Shown here piece by piece: positions 1-8,500 of a stretch of DNA of 43,054 nucleotides. The notes beneath the pieces were generated by a model. The model was not told the DNA's origin and made no database searches. It saw only the letters and a list, made by a program, of their open reading frames with translations. This DNA comes from JAGPUQ01 sp947084925 (GTDB taxonomy: Bacteria > Pseudomonadota > Gammaproteobacteria > Pseudomonadales > Porticoccaceae): the NCBI GenBank assembly GCA_947084925.1, contig CAMTUJ010000036.1:1-43054 (forward strand), read 5' to 3'. The translations under genes and the position numbers were made by a program. The number at the start of each line of letters is the position of its first letter. Positions within the stretch are counted from its first letter, which is position 1.

Positions 1-50
1 CGGATATCGTCCAGGGTCTTCAGGCGTCGCGTGTCGAGGTTCACGATCAT
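1..50 (-). CDS. 5' end of a minus-strand gene cut by the window edge
   Basis: Reading leftwards, an ATG at 50 or a GTG at 44 opens a frame that stays open to the edge and reads (M-I-)V/M-N-L-D-T-R-R-L-K-T-L-D-D-I-R. A GGAGG lies at 55-51. That is directly against the ATG but 6 nt from the GTG, so GTG 44 is the better start. Only about 15 residues are visible. The pattern of a short charged start followed by a 'TLDDIR' helix reminds me of the N-terminus of some integrase-core transposases, but this is a weak recollection and no domain can be assigned. The gene is divergent from the diguanylate cyclase gene, with about 255 nt between them. Confidence 0.35.
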   Translation of the reverse strand, partial: MIVNLDTRRLKTLDDI

Positions 51-305
51 CCTCCGATGATCCCGGAACCGGACCCCTCAGGCTCACCTTACGGTGGAAT
101 CACGACACCCCTTCAGGCTCATGTGTCATTGGAAAAGGCTACGGGTCCCGTTTGTTGAGGGGGTACAGTACAATTCGCGCCGCTTTGATCCGGCCGCACC
201 CGGATATGGGCTGTCTGAAGCCGACGCCCGATCAAAACCGCTTTCAGCACTGTCGCCCCCGCAAGCGGCAATATTCACCGGACAGCTTCCGCCCCAGGGG
301 CCGCG

Positions 306-1380
306 ATGACCAAAGAAAATCCATCTGCCGGCATCCCGGGCCGAGGCCTTCCGCGGCGCGTCTACCCGGCGCGGGTGATCGGTGTTGGTCTCGGCTTTAT
401 CAGCGTGGCCGGCGTGCTTGTCTCCGCCGGGGCACCGCCGTGGGTCTGGCTATTGCTGATCCTGAATGGCTTCGCCTGGCCCCATATCGCATTCCTCAGC
501 GCGCGTCGGGCAGCCGATCCGAGTCGCGCCGAGCGGCGCAACCTGATGATCGATGCCCTGGGGGGCGGTTTTTGGGTGGCCCTGATGCAGTTCAATCTGC
601 TTCCCAGTGCGCTGCTGCTCGCCACTCAGCATGGACAACATCGCCATGGGTGGTATGCGGCTGTTCCTGCGCGGGCTGCTGGCGCATCTGGCGGGCATGG
701 TTGCCGGTGTCCTGCTGGTCGGATGGGCGCCGGCGCCGGTTACGAATATGCGGGAAATACTGTTCTGTCTGCCGTTCCTGCTCATCTATCCGCAACTGGT
801 CGGCAACATCACCTTCCAGCTCTCTCGGCGTCTGGACGCGGAAAAACGCAACCTGCTGCAACGCAGTCGCATCGACGCGCTCACCGGGCTGTGGAATCGT
901 GGTTACTGGCAGGAGCGCGCATTGGCTGAACTGAGCCGCTGCCGGCGTCAGGGCACGCCCGCGGTGCTGGTGCTTGCCGATATCGACCACTTCAAGAGCA
1001 TCAATGATCGCTATGGCCACGGCGTGGGTGATCAGGTGTTGCGCCGCCTGGCGGCACTGTTGCAAAAGGAGCTGCGTATCAGCGATATCCTGTGTCGCTA
1101 CGGCGGCGAGGAGTTTGCGATGGTGCTGCCGGATACCGAGTGTGCTGGCGCGCTGGTCATCGTCGAGCGTTTGCGCGAAACCATCATGAAGTGCGATCTG
1201 GGGCCGGACTATCCCGGCCGTGTCACCGTGAGTTTCGGTCTCGCGCAACTGGCTCCGGCCATTGCGGATCTGCCCGCCTGGACCGAAGCGGCGGACACCG
1301 CCCTTTATCAAGCCAAGCAGGCGGGGCGCAACCGCAGCGTTGTTCATGGGTTACAAGATCCGGACAGCAGCTCCGGTTGA
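306..1380 (+). pseudogene. MASE2-GGDEF diguanylate cyclase, frameshifted
   Basis: The gene would encode a membrane diguanylate cyclase of the AdrA/DgcC type, making cyclic di-GMP. The N-terminal MASE2 membrane domain is read from ATG 306, through the 'MQFNLLPS' helix, to about 620. The rest of MASE2 ('LSMDNIAMGG' onward) and the whole GGDEF domain are in the next frame, ending at 1380. The break is at 621-625. Compared with the DgcC motif, inserting two bases there would restore A-M-L-S-M-D-N, and the joined protein would be about 358 residues, close to the family's usual length. The GGEEF active-site loop is at 1102-1116, and an RISD inhibitory-site motif lies five residues before it, so the catalytic part looks intact. 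A GTG at 607 opens the downstream frame and could give a fragment with two or three membrane helices plus GGDEF. I infer either a true pseudogene or a sequencing error; the sequence alone cannot tell them apart. Confidence 0.8.
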
Positions 1381-1456
1381 CCCATCGCGACGGCCGTGCG
1401 GGTGGCGCACGAACCGCCGGGTTGCGGGATACCGAAGGTGGAAGGTGGAAGCGGCC

Positions 1457-2254
1457 TCAGCCGATCATGCTGTAGCCGCCACTCGCCGACAGCACCTGTC
1501 CGGTGATGAAACCGGCGGCTTTCTGGGACGACAGGAAGACCACCGCATTGGCCACATCCGACGGCTTGCCGATCCGCTTCAGCGGCAGCGTCTTGGCGAT
1601 GGCGGCGAACTGCTCGTCCGTGAACATCGAATTTTTTTCCTTCCACATGCTGTTTTCGCTGGTCTCGTCCACGCTGTCGGGCACGGTCACGCCCGGGCAG
1701 ACGCAGTTGCAGCGGATGTTGTAGCGGCCGTTTTCCTTGGCGATGGTCTTCATGAAGCTGTTGACGGCGGCTTTCAAACCGCCGTAGACGGCTTCGCGCG
1801 GCTCGCCCTGGCGGCTGGCATCGGAGCTGATGGACAGAATGGAACCCCCGCCGGCGGGAGTCATGTACTCCAGTGCGGTCTTGGTGCAATTCAGTACGCC
1901 GACATAATTGATGGCGATCAGCTTTTGCCACAGGTCCGGGGTGGTCTGGGTGAAGAACATCAGCTTGTCCCAGCCCACGTTGTTGACCAGGCAGTGGATG
2001 CCGCCGTGCTGGTCGTTGGCCTCGCGAAACAGATTCTGGACGCTGGCGAGATCGGTGACATCGGTTTTGACCACGCGCGCGGCGCTGGCTCCTTGTTCGA
2101 GCGCCAGGGCGGCGACTTTTTCGCCGGCGGCGGTATCCAGGTCGGCGATGGTGATTTTGGCACCTTCGGCGGCGAAGCCCAGCACGATGGCGCGTCCGAT
2201 GTTGGAGGCGCCGCCGGTGACGATGACGGATTTGTCTTTCAGGTCGAGATCCAT
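1457..2254 (-). CDS. badH: BadH-like 2-hydroxycyclohexanecarboxyl-CoA dehydrogenase (SDR)
   Basis: A 265-residue classical short-chain dehydrogenase. It has the N-terminal nucleotide-binding glycine motif TGGASNIG, the NNVG motif (usually NNAG), a catalytic Ser in 'SISSDAS', and the YGGLK catalytic Tyr/Lys pair. In the cyclohexanecarboxylate pathway BadH uses NAD+ to oxidise the 2-hydroxy-acyl-CoA to the 2-keto-acyl-CoA that BadI then opens. The assignment rests mainly on the badI homologue only 13 nt upstream and aliB before that, all on one strand; SDR sequence alone does not fix the substrate. The ATG at 2254 has a GGAG 6 nt before it. The gene ends convergently with the diguanylate cyclase gene, 76 nt away. 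A generic 3-oxoacyl-ACP reductase-like role is the alternative. Confidence 0.8.
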   Translation of the reverse strand: MDLDLKDKSVIVTGGASNIGRAIVLGFAAEGAKITIADLDTAAGEKVAALALEQGASAARVVKTDVTDLASVQNLFREANDQHGGIHCLVNNVGWDKLMFFTQTTPDLWQKLIAINYVGVLNCTKTALEYMTPAGGGSILSISSDASRQGEPREAVYGGLKAAVNSFMKTIAKENGRYNIRCNCVCPGVTVPDSVDETSENSMWKEKNSMFTDEQFAAIAKTLPLKRIGKPSDVANAVVFLSSQKAAGFITGQVLSASGGYSMIG

Positions 2255-2267
2255 GGTGGGCTCCGGT

Positions 2268-3050
2268 TTATTTCACATACTTGCGGAAATCGGGCTTGCG
2301 CTTTTCCTGCAAGGCGTTGACGCCTTCACGGGATTCGTCGGTATCGTAGTACAGCTTGAGTGCTTGCAGACCCAGGCTGCCGATGCCGCGAATGTGCTCG
2401 GTGTTGGCCACGAATGAGCGCTTGGCGATGGCGATGGCGGTGGGGCTGCGTTCGACGATCTCGGCGCACCAGGCCGCGACCTCGGCATCGAGCTGGTCGT
2501 CGGGCACGACCTTGTTGACCAGACCCATGGCGAGCGCTTCCTGCGCGCTGTAGCGGCGGCACAGATACCAGATCTCGCGCGCCTTTTTCTCACCCACCAC
2601 ATGGGTCAGATAGGCAGTGCCGAAGCCGGGGTCCACGGAGCCCATCTTGGGGCCGACCTGGCCGAACTGGGCGCTTTCCCCGGCGATGGTGAGATCGCAC
2701 AGCACCGCCAGCACGTTGCCGCCGCCGATGGCGAAGCCCTGGACGCGCGCGATCACCGGCTTGGGCACGTCGCGGATAACCGTGTGCAGTTCCTCCACCG
2801 GCAGACCGATGGTGCCGCGCCCGTCGTACTGGCCGTCGTGGGCGGACTGGTCGCCGCCGGTGCAGAAGGCCTTGGTGCCGGCGCCGGAGAACACAATCAC
2901 CCCGATCTCCTTGTCCCAGCCGGCGCGCTGAAAGGCGTGAATCAGTTCATCGCAGGTGATGCCGCGGAAGGCGTTGTATTTCTCGGGCCGGTTGATGGTG
3001 ATGTAGGCGGCGCGATCCTTTACTTCGTAGATGATGTCCTGGTAGTTCAT
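2268..3050 (-). CDS. badI: BadI-like 2-ketocyclohexanecarboxyl-CoA hydrolase
   Basis: A 260-residue crotonase-fold protein that closely follows BadI of Rhodopseudomonas palustris as I remember it. Shared stretches include 'AFCTGGDQSAHDG', 'GLPVEELHT', 'IRDVPKPVIARVQG', 'GQVGPKMGSVDPG' and the C-terminal 'LYYDTDESREGV' and 'EKRKPDFRKY'. These also resemble MenB, the naphthoyl-CoA synthase, and BadI belongs to that branch of the superfamily. BadI hydrolytically opens the 2-ketocyclohexane ring to give pimelyl-CoA, which enters beta-oxidation. The chosen ATG at 3050 gives 'MNYQDIIYEV', matching the family N-terminus; an in-frame extension upstream to 3176 is low-complexity and unlikely to be coding. 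An AGAGG lies about 12 nt upstream. It lies between the aliB and badH homologues in one transcription unit, 94 nt after aliB. Confidence 0.9.
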   Translation of the reverse strand: MNYQDIIYEVKDRAAYITINRPEKYNAFRGITCDELIHAFQRAGWDKEIGVIVFSGAGTKAFCTGGDQSAHDGQYDGRGTIGLPVEELHTVIRDVPKPVIARVQGFAIGGGNVLAVLCDLTIAGESAQFGQVGPKMGSVDPGFGTAYLTHVVGEKKAREIWYLCRRYSAQEALAMGLVNKVVPDDQLDAEVAAWCAEIVERSPTAIAIAKRSFVANTEHIRGIGSLGLQALKLYYDTDESREGVNALQEKRKPDFRKYVK

Positions 3051-3144
3051 GCGCGGATTTGCCTCTGGTTGCGGGTGGGCTGGAAAAGCGCGGTGTGCGC
3101 CGTCCGGTAAAGTTGGCGAGTCCTTTTGCACTGCGCCTGCGGTT

Positions 3145-4290
3145 TCAGCCGATGCGGCCGACGTGCTCGCGCGCAATGATCATTTTCATGATGTGGGCGG
3201 TGCCATCGCCGATCTGCATGCCGAACACATCGCGCATGCGCTGTTCAAATGGCAACTCGGTACTGTAGCCGCCGTGGCCGTGGATCAGCAGACACTGCTG
3301 CACGATCTCGAAGGCGAGCTTGGGCGCCCACCATTTGGCCATGGCCGCTTCCCGGGTATGCTTCAATTTTTGCGATTTGAGCCAGAGCGCTTTCAGACAG
3401 ACGAGGCGCGCGCCTTCGAGCTGGGTTTCGAGCTCGGCGAGGGGGAAGGTGATGCCCTGGTTGGCGGCCAGGGGCTTGCCAAACGCCTGACGTTCCTGAA
3501 TGAATTGCCAGGTCTCGTCGAGACAGATGCGCGCCACCGCGATGCACTGCAAGCCGATCAGGGCGCGACTGAAATCGAAGCCCTGCATCACCTGAACGAA
3601 GCCCTTGCCCTCGTCGCCGACGCGAAAGGCAGTGGCCACCCGCACATTGTCGAAGAAGATCGAGCCGCGTCCGACCGCCTTTTCGCCGATATCGTCGAAA
3701 CGGGAGCGGCTGATGCCCGGCGCCTTCAGGTCCACGATAAAGGCCGATACGCCATGGGCTTTTTGTTCGGGCGTTCCCGTGCGCGCGAAAGCCAGATTGA
3801 AATCGGCCTGGTCCGCGAGCGAGATGGAAGTTTTCTCGCCGTTCAGCACATAGTGATCGCCGTCGCGCTCGGCGCGCAGCATCAGGCTCGCCGCATCGGA
3901 ACCGCCGCGCGGTTCGGTCACCCCGATCGAGCCCAGCAGCGCACCGCTGCAGAGCCCCGGCACGGTGGCGGCGATGGCTTCCGGGGTGGCGTACTTCAGG
4001 ATGCAACTCGACAGCAGCGATGCCATGATCTGCACATAGGCGACATTCATGTCGCCGGTGGCGATGGCTTCGGTGACCAGGCCCGAGGTGAGTTCGTCGA
4101 GTCCGCTGCCGCCGTGCGTTTCCGGAACCTCGGGGGCGATCAGGCCGAGCTGGCCCATTTCACGGATCAAGGCAGGTTCGATCACGCCGCGGCTTTCGCG
4201 CGCGCGGTACGCCGGCGCCAGGCGGTCGGCGGCAAAGCGTTGCGCGGTGGTCAGCAGGCTGGTCTGAAATTCGTCGAGCGCGAAATCCAT
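3145..4290 (-). CDS. aliB: AliB-like cyclohexanecarboxyl-CoA dehydrogenase
   Basis: A 381-residue acyl-CoA dehydrogenase with the usual N-terminal helical, central beta ('GSIGVTEPRGGSDAA') and C-terminal helical domains; FAD is the expected cofactor. In the pathway AliB introduces the ring double bond into cyclohexanecarboxyl-CoA, passing electrons to electron-transfer flavoprotein. Near the C-terminus, where medium- and short-chain enzymes have Y-E-G-T with the catalytic Glu, this protein reads I-G-D-G-T-A-H-I, placing Asp at about residue 362. The alternative Glu site used by isovaleryl-CoA-type enzymes is also not Glu here ('GFDFSRALIG'). I recall Asp being reported as the base in alicyclic acyl-CoA dehydrogenases, which would fit. 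The ATG at 4290 has AGGAAA 7-8 nt before it. It is the first gene of the aliB-badI-badH unit and is divergent from the MarR gene. Confidence 0.82.
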   Translation of the reverse strand: MDFALDEFQTSLLTTAQRFAADRLAPAYRARESRGVIEPALIREMGQLGLIAPEVPETHGGSGLDELTSGLVTEAIATGDMNVAYVQIMASLLSSCILKYATPEAIAATVPGLCSGALLGSIGVTEPRGGSDAASLMLRAERDGDHYVLNGEKTSISLADQADFNLAFARTGTPEQKAHGVSAFIVDLKAPGISRSRFDDIGEKAVGRGSIFFDNVRVATAFRVGDEGKGFVQVMQGFDFSRALIGLQCIAVARICLDETWQFIQERQAFGKPLAANQGITFPLAELETQLEGARLVCLKALWLKSQKLKHTREAAMAKWWAPKLAFEIVQQCLLIHGHGGYSTELPFEQRMRDVFGMQIGDGTAHIMKMIIAREHVGRIG

Positions 4291-4396
4291 CGGGTTTTCC
4301 TGTGTTATTTTCTGTACGGGTTGCGCAAGGACATCGTCAGCGCAGGTGCCGCCGTGGCCAAGGCACGCATCGCTGTCATACCGGAGAAATTCTTAA

Positions 4397-4418
4397 TATA
4401 CTCGCCCGCAAAAGTATA
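4397..4418. promoter_or_regulatory. Inverted repeat, candidate MarR/BadR operator
   Basis: The arms TATACT and AGTATA are perfect complements separated by 10 nt, a 22-bp dyad of the size MarR dimers bind. It is in the only intergenic space between aliB (minus) and the MarR gene (plus). A possible rightward promoter, TTAATA (4393-4398) with a 16-nt spacer to TATAAC (4415-4420), overlaps it. Binding there would block the MarR gene's own transcription and perhaps aliB's. Seen: the repeat and its place. Inferred: the function. Confidence 0.5.
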
Positions 4419-4423
4419 ACCCA

Positions 4424-4900
4424 ATGTATCAGGTGGCCATGACGGAAGCAGCGACAGGTCTTCAGTACACGCCGGAGAAATTGTTTTTTCGCCTCTATCA
4501 GGCGTCCAACATCTCCCTGCGGCGGGTAGCCAAGGTTCTCGATGAATTCAACATGAGCGCCCAGCAGCTATCGATCCTGGGCTCGCTGTCCCGCCCCGGT
4601 TTCCAGGCCGGCATGACGGTCAGTGAAATGGTGAATTACCTGCTGGTAAGTCGCCAGAGCCTGAACGGTGTACTCAACCGCATGGAAGAAGCCGGCTACG
4701 TGCGCCGGCTGGTCAACCCCGACGATCAGCGCTCCCGCCGTGTGGTGCTGAGTCCGCTCGGACGCGAAGTGTTTGCCAAGATGCGGCCGCGGTTGCTGGA
4801 GTTTTACCGCACCAGCCTGTCCGAGCTGTCCGAGCAGGAGCAGGAAGACGGTATCAGAAGTCTCGATTACATCATTGAACGCATGACGCGCGACGACTGA
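4424..4900 (+). CDS. MarR-family regulator, probable BadR homologue
   Basis: A 158-residue winged-helix protein. The dimerisation helix starts near residue 18, the helix-turn-helix spans about 65-92 ('VSEMVNYLLVSRQSLNGVL'), and the charged wing is 'NPDDQRSRRVVLSPLG' at about 98-113, all typical of MarR. Divergent placement from aliB-badI-badH suggests that it controls them and itself. In Rhodopseudomonas palustris a MarR protein, BadR, responds to 2-ketocyclohexanecarboxyl-CoA and controls the same gene set, so that is the expected ligand here. The start is uncertain. ATG 4424 has no ribosome site, while ATG 4439 (residue 6) has AGGTGG only 2 nt before it and would follow a transcription start near 4427 if the predicted promoter is right. 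Confidence 0.85.
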   Translation: MYQVAMTEAATGLQYTPEKLFFRLYQASNISLRRVAKVLDEFNMSAQQLSILGSLSRPGFQAGMTVSEMVNYLLVSRQSLNGVLNRMEEAGYVRRLVNPDDQRSRRVVLSPLGREVFAKMRPRLLEFYRTSLSELSEQEQEDGIRSLDYIIERMTRDD

Positions 4901-4985
4901 TTGACGCGGGCCGCCTCGCGTAACGCGCTGGCGCACTGCCGCGCCTGCTCTCGATCGACCAACCGCCCGCTCACAAGCCGCCGAC

Positions 4986-5453
4986 GTGGAAGCCGCCGAT
5001 CTCCGTACCGATGAACACTGGATGCGCCTGGCGCTGACGCTTGCCGTACGGGCGGCGGCGGCCGGAGAAGTCCCGGTTGCGGCCATCCTGGTTGCGGACG
5101 GACAGGTGGTGGGGGAGGGTTGGAATTGCCCCATCGGCGCCAGCGACCCCACCGCGCATGCCGAAATCAACGCGCTGCGCGACGCCGCGCGCCGGCGCGG
5201 CAATTACCGCCTCATCGATACCACGCTTTACGTCACCCTGGAGCCTTGCGCCATGTGCGTGGGAGCGCTGATTCACGCGCGGGTGGCGCGGCTCGTGTTC
5301 GGGGCGCGGGAGCCGCGTGCCGGGGCGGTCGCAAGCCAGTTTCGGCTGCTCGAAGCGGGTTGTTTCAACCACCGCGTTGCCTGGAGCGAGGGTGTGCTGG
5401 CGGCGGAGTGTGGTGCGCTGCTGGTGGATTTTTTCCGCTCCCGGCGCCGCTGA
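4986..5453 (+). CDS. tadA: tRNA-specific adenosine deaminase TadA
   Basis: A 155-residue cytidine/deoxycytidylate deaminase-fold enzyme that converts adenosine 34 of tRNA-Arg(ACG) to inosine. The zinc and catalytic residues are all present: H58-A-E60 in 'PTAHAEI', then P87-C88-x2-C91 in 'LEPCAMC'. The N-terminus 'HWMRLALTLAVRAA' and 'NYRLIDTTLYVTLEPC' match E. coli TadA closely, which requires a start upstream of the ATG at 5022; the GTG at 4986 is chosen. The gene follows the MarR gene by 85 nt on the same strand and is followed by a short terminator-like hairpin, so it is probably its own unit. Nothing is missing. Confidence 0.95.
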   Translation: MEAADLRTDEHWMRLALTLAVRAAAAGEVPVAAILVADGQVVGEGWNCPIGASDPTAHAEINALRDAARRRGNYRLIDTTLYVTLEPCAMCVGALIHARVARLVFGAREPRAGAVASQFRLLEAGCFNHRVAWSEGVLAAECGALLVDFFRSRRR

Positions 5454-5468
5454 GCGAGCGGTTTGAGC

Positions 5469-5488
5469 GCCCGTCGCGGGCCTTTTTC
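5469..5488 (+). terminator. Short intrinsic terminator after tadA
   Basis: GCCCG (5469-5473), a TCG loop and CGGGC (5477-5481) form a 5-bp GC stem followed by CTTTTTC. It is 16 nt past the tadA stop and before purL. The stem is short, so termination may be partial. Confidence 0.5.
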
Positions 5489-5533
5489 AGTACAATGCCG
5501 CGACCCTACCCGCCCTTGCCGCGAGACCTTCCG

Positions 5534-8500
5534 ATGCTGATCTTGCCCGGATCATCGGCGCTTTCCGCGTTTCGCCAGGAACGCCTGCTCGCAGCGCTGA
5601 CCCGGGCCGTGCCGGCGGTGCAAAACCTTTCCGCGCGGCATGTGCATTTCGTCGCTACCGCGGCCGATTTTTCGTCGCTCGACCAAGGCCGTTTGAACGA
5701 CCTGCTCGCCGACGTTACCGGCCTCGCGCCCGAATTCGACGATGGCACCTTGGTGCTGGTGATCCCGCGTCCCGGGACGCTCTCGCCCTGGTCCAGCAAG
5801 GCGACCGATATCGCCCACAACGCGGGGCTGACGGGCGTGCGCCGCATCGAGCGCGGCATCGCTTACCGCGTGCAGGCTGCGACCGGCCTGTCCACCGCGG
5901 AATATCGGACGTTGGCGGCACTGCTGCACGACCGCATGGTGGAGGCGGTATTCGATTCGCTCGATGCCGCCGCCGGGCTGTTTGCGGCACAGGATCCACG
6001 TCGCCTCGTGCGGGTGCCTGTGCTGGCGCAGGGTCGGGCGGCGCTGGAGCGCGCCAACCTTGAGCTGGGGCTCGCGCTGGCCGCCGACGAAATCGACTAC
6101 CTGCTGGAAAACTTCCTCCGTCTCGACCGCGACCCCACCGACGTCGAACTGATGATGTTCGCCCAGGCCAACTCGGAGCATTGCCGGCACAAGATTTTCA
6201 ATGCGACCTGGACCATCGATGGCAGCCCGCAGGCGCAGACGCTGTTCGGAATGATCCGCAATACCCACGCCTGTTCGGGTGACGGTGTGCTGTCGGCCTA
6301 CTCCGACAACGCGGCGGTGATCGAGGGCGCGCCGGGAGGGCGGTTTTTCCCGGTGGCGCACAGCGGCGAATACCGCGCCCATCCCGAGTCGATCCATATC
6401 CTGATGAAGGTGGAGACCCACAACCATCCCACCGCCATCGCACCTTTCCCCGGTGCCGGCACCGGTGCCGGCGGCGAGATTCGCGACGAAGGCGCCACCG
6501 GCCGCGGCGCGCGCCCCAAGGCCGGGCTGGCGGGTTTCAGCGTCTCCCATCTGCGCATTCCCGGCTTCGAGCAGCCCTGGGAGAGCGATTACGGCCGCCC
6601 CGACCGCATCGTTTCCGCGTTCACCATCATGCGCGACGGGCCGATCGGCGCCGCCGCCTTCAACAACGAATTCGGGCGCCCCAATCTGTGTGGCTATTTC
6701 CGCGCCTTCGAGGCCGATCACGGAGGCAGTCGCTGGGGCTACCACAAGCCCATCATGATCGCGGGCGGCTACGGCAATGTGCGCCCCGAACACGTCATCA
6801 AGCGCGGTATTCAGCCCGGTTGTCAGTTGATCGCGCTGGGCGGGCCGGCGCTCTTGATCGGGCTGGGTGGCGGGGCGGCGTCTTCGATGACCGCGGGCGA
6901 CAGCGCCGAGCATCTGGACTTCGCGTCGGTGCAGCGCCAGAACCCGGAGATGGAGCGGCGCTGCCAGGAAGTGATCGACCGCTGCTGGGCGCGGGGCGAG
7001 GCCAATCCCATCGCCTTTATTCACGATGTGGGGGCAGGGGGCCTGTCCAACGCCTTCCCCGAACTGGTCAAGGACGGCGGCTGCGGCGGCCGTTTCGATC
7101 TGCGCGCGGTACCGAGCGCCGAACCCGGCATGTCGCCCCTGGAGATCTGGTGCAACGAAGCCCAGGAACGCTATGTGCTGGCCGTCGCGCCGGAGCATCT
7201 GGCGGAGTTCGCCGCCATCTGCGCCCGCGAGCGCTGTCCTTACGCCGTCGTGGGCGAATCCACCGCCGCGCATCATCTGGCGCTGGTGGACCCGCTGTTC
7301 GGGGATCGCCCGGTGGATCTGCCGCTCTCGGTGCTGTTCGGCAAACCGCCCCGGATGCAGCGCGATGTGGCGTCGGTCGCGCGCCCGGGCAAGCCGTTCA
7401 ACACCAGTGGTATCACCATTGCGGACGCCGTGACCCGGGTATTGCGCCATCCCACTGTGGCCAGCAAGGCATTCCTGATCACCATCGGCGATCGCTCGAT
7501 CACCGGCATGGTGGCGCGGGACCAGATGGTCGGGCCCTGGCAGGTGCCGGTAGCCGATTACGCCATGACCACGGCGGCGTTCGATACCTGCGCGGGCGAG
7601 GCCATGGCGATGGGCGAGCGCACGCCGCTGGCACTGCTGGATAGCGCGGCGGCGGCGCGGATGGCGGTGGGCGAGGCGCTCACCAATATCGCGGCGGCGC
7701 CGGTCGGCGCCATCGGCAACATCAAGCTGTCCGCCAACTGGATGTGTGCCGCCGGCGTGCCCGGCGAGGACGCCAATCTGTATCGCGCGGTGGCGGCGGT
7801 GGGTATGGAACTGTGCCCGGCGCTGGGCATCGCCATTCCGGTCGGCAAGGACTCGCTGTCCATGCGCACGGTGTGGCGCGAGGGGACCGTCGACAAATCC
7901 GTCGCGGCGCCGGTGTCGCTGATCGTCTCGGCCTTCGCTCCGGTCAGCGATGTGCGGGCAGCGCTGACGCCGCAGTTGCGGGGCAGCGACAGCGAACTCC
8001 TGTTGATCGACCTGGGCGCGGGCGCGGACCGTCTGGGCGGCTCCATTCTGGCGCAGGTGTTCGGCGAATTGGGCGACTGCGTGCCGGATGTCGACGATGC
8101 CCAACGTCTCGGCGGTTTTGTCGCCGCCATGCAGGACAGTCTTGCGGCGGGCGACGTCCTGGCCTATCACGACCGCTCCGATGGCGGCCTGTTCACCACC
8201 TTGGCGGAGATGTGTTTTGCCGGCCGGCGCGGGGTGCAGGTTTCCCTACCCGCCGATTGCGATCCGCTGGCGGCGCTGTTCGCCGAGGAACTGGGCGCGG
8301 TCCTTGAGGTGGCGCACGACCATGTGGCGACCGTCAGCGCGCGCTTCGCCGCCGCGGGCCTCGCCGGCTGCGTGCGGCGACTGGGTCGGGTGACAGCGGC
8401 GGAGGACATCGTCATCGCCGCCGGCGGGCAGGAAATTTACCGCGCCACGCGCGCCGCGCTGCAGCGGCTGTGGGCGGAGACCAGTTACCGGATGCAGGCG

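Noticed and set aside
5461..5500. TTGAGC and TACAAT as a purL promoter
   Set aside because: The spacer is 22 nt, too long for sigma-70, and the tadA terminator hairpin lies between them.
5120..5533. Open frame continuing upstream of the purL start through tadA
   Set aside because: It is tadA read in another frame; the PurL family N-terminus begins at 5534 and the translated extension is Arg/Ala-rich low complexity.
5552..8170. Very long minus-strand open frame opposite purL
   Set aside because: An artefact of GC-rich codon use on the opposite strand; no motifs, and the purL frame is certain.
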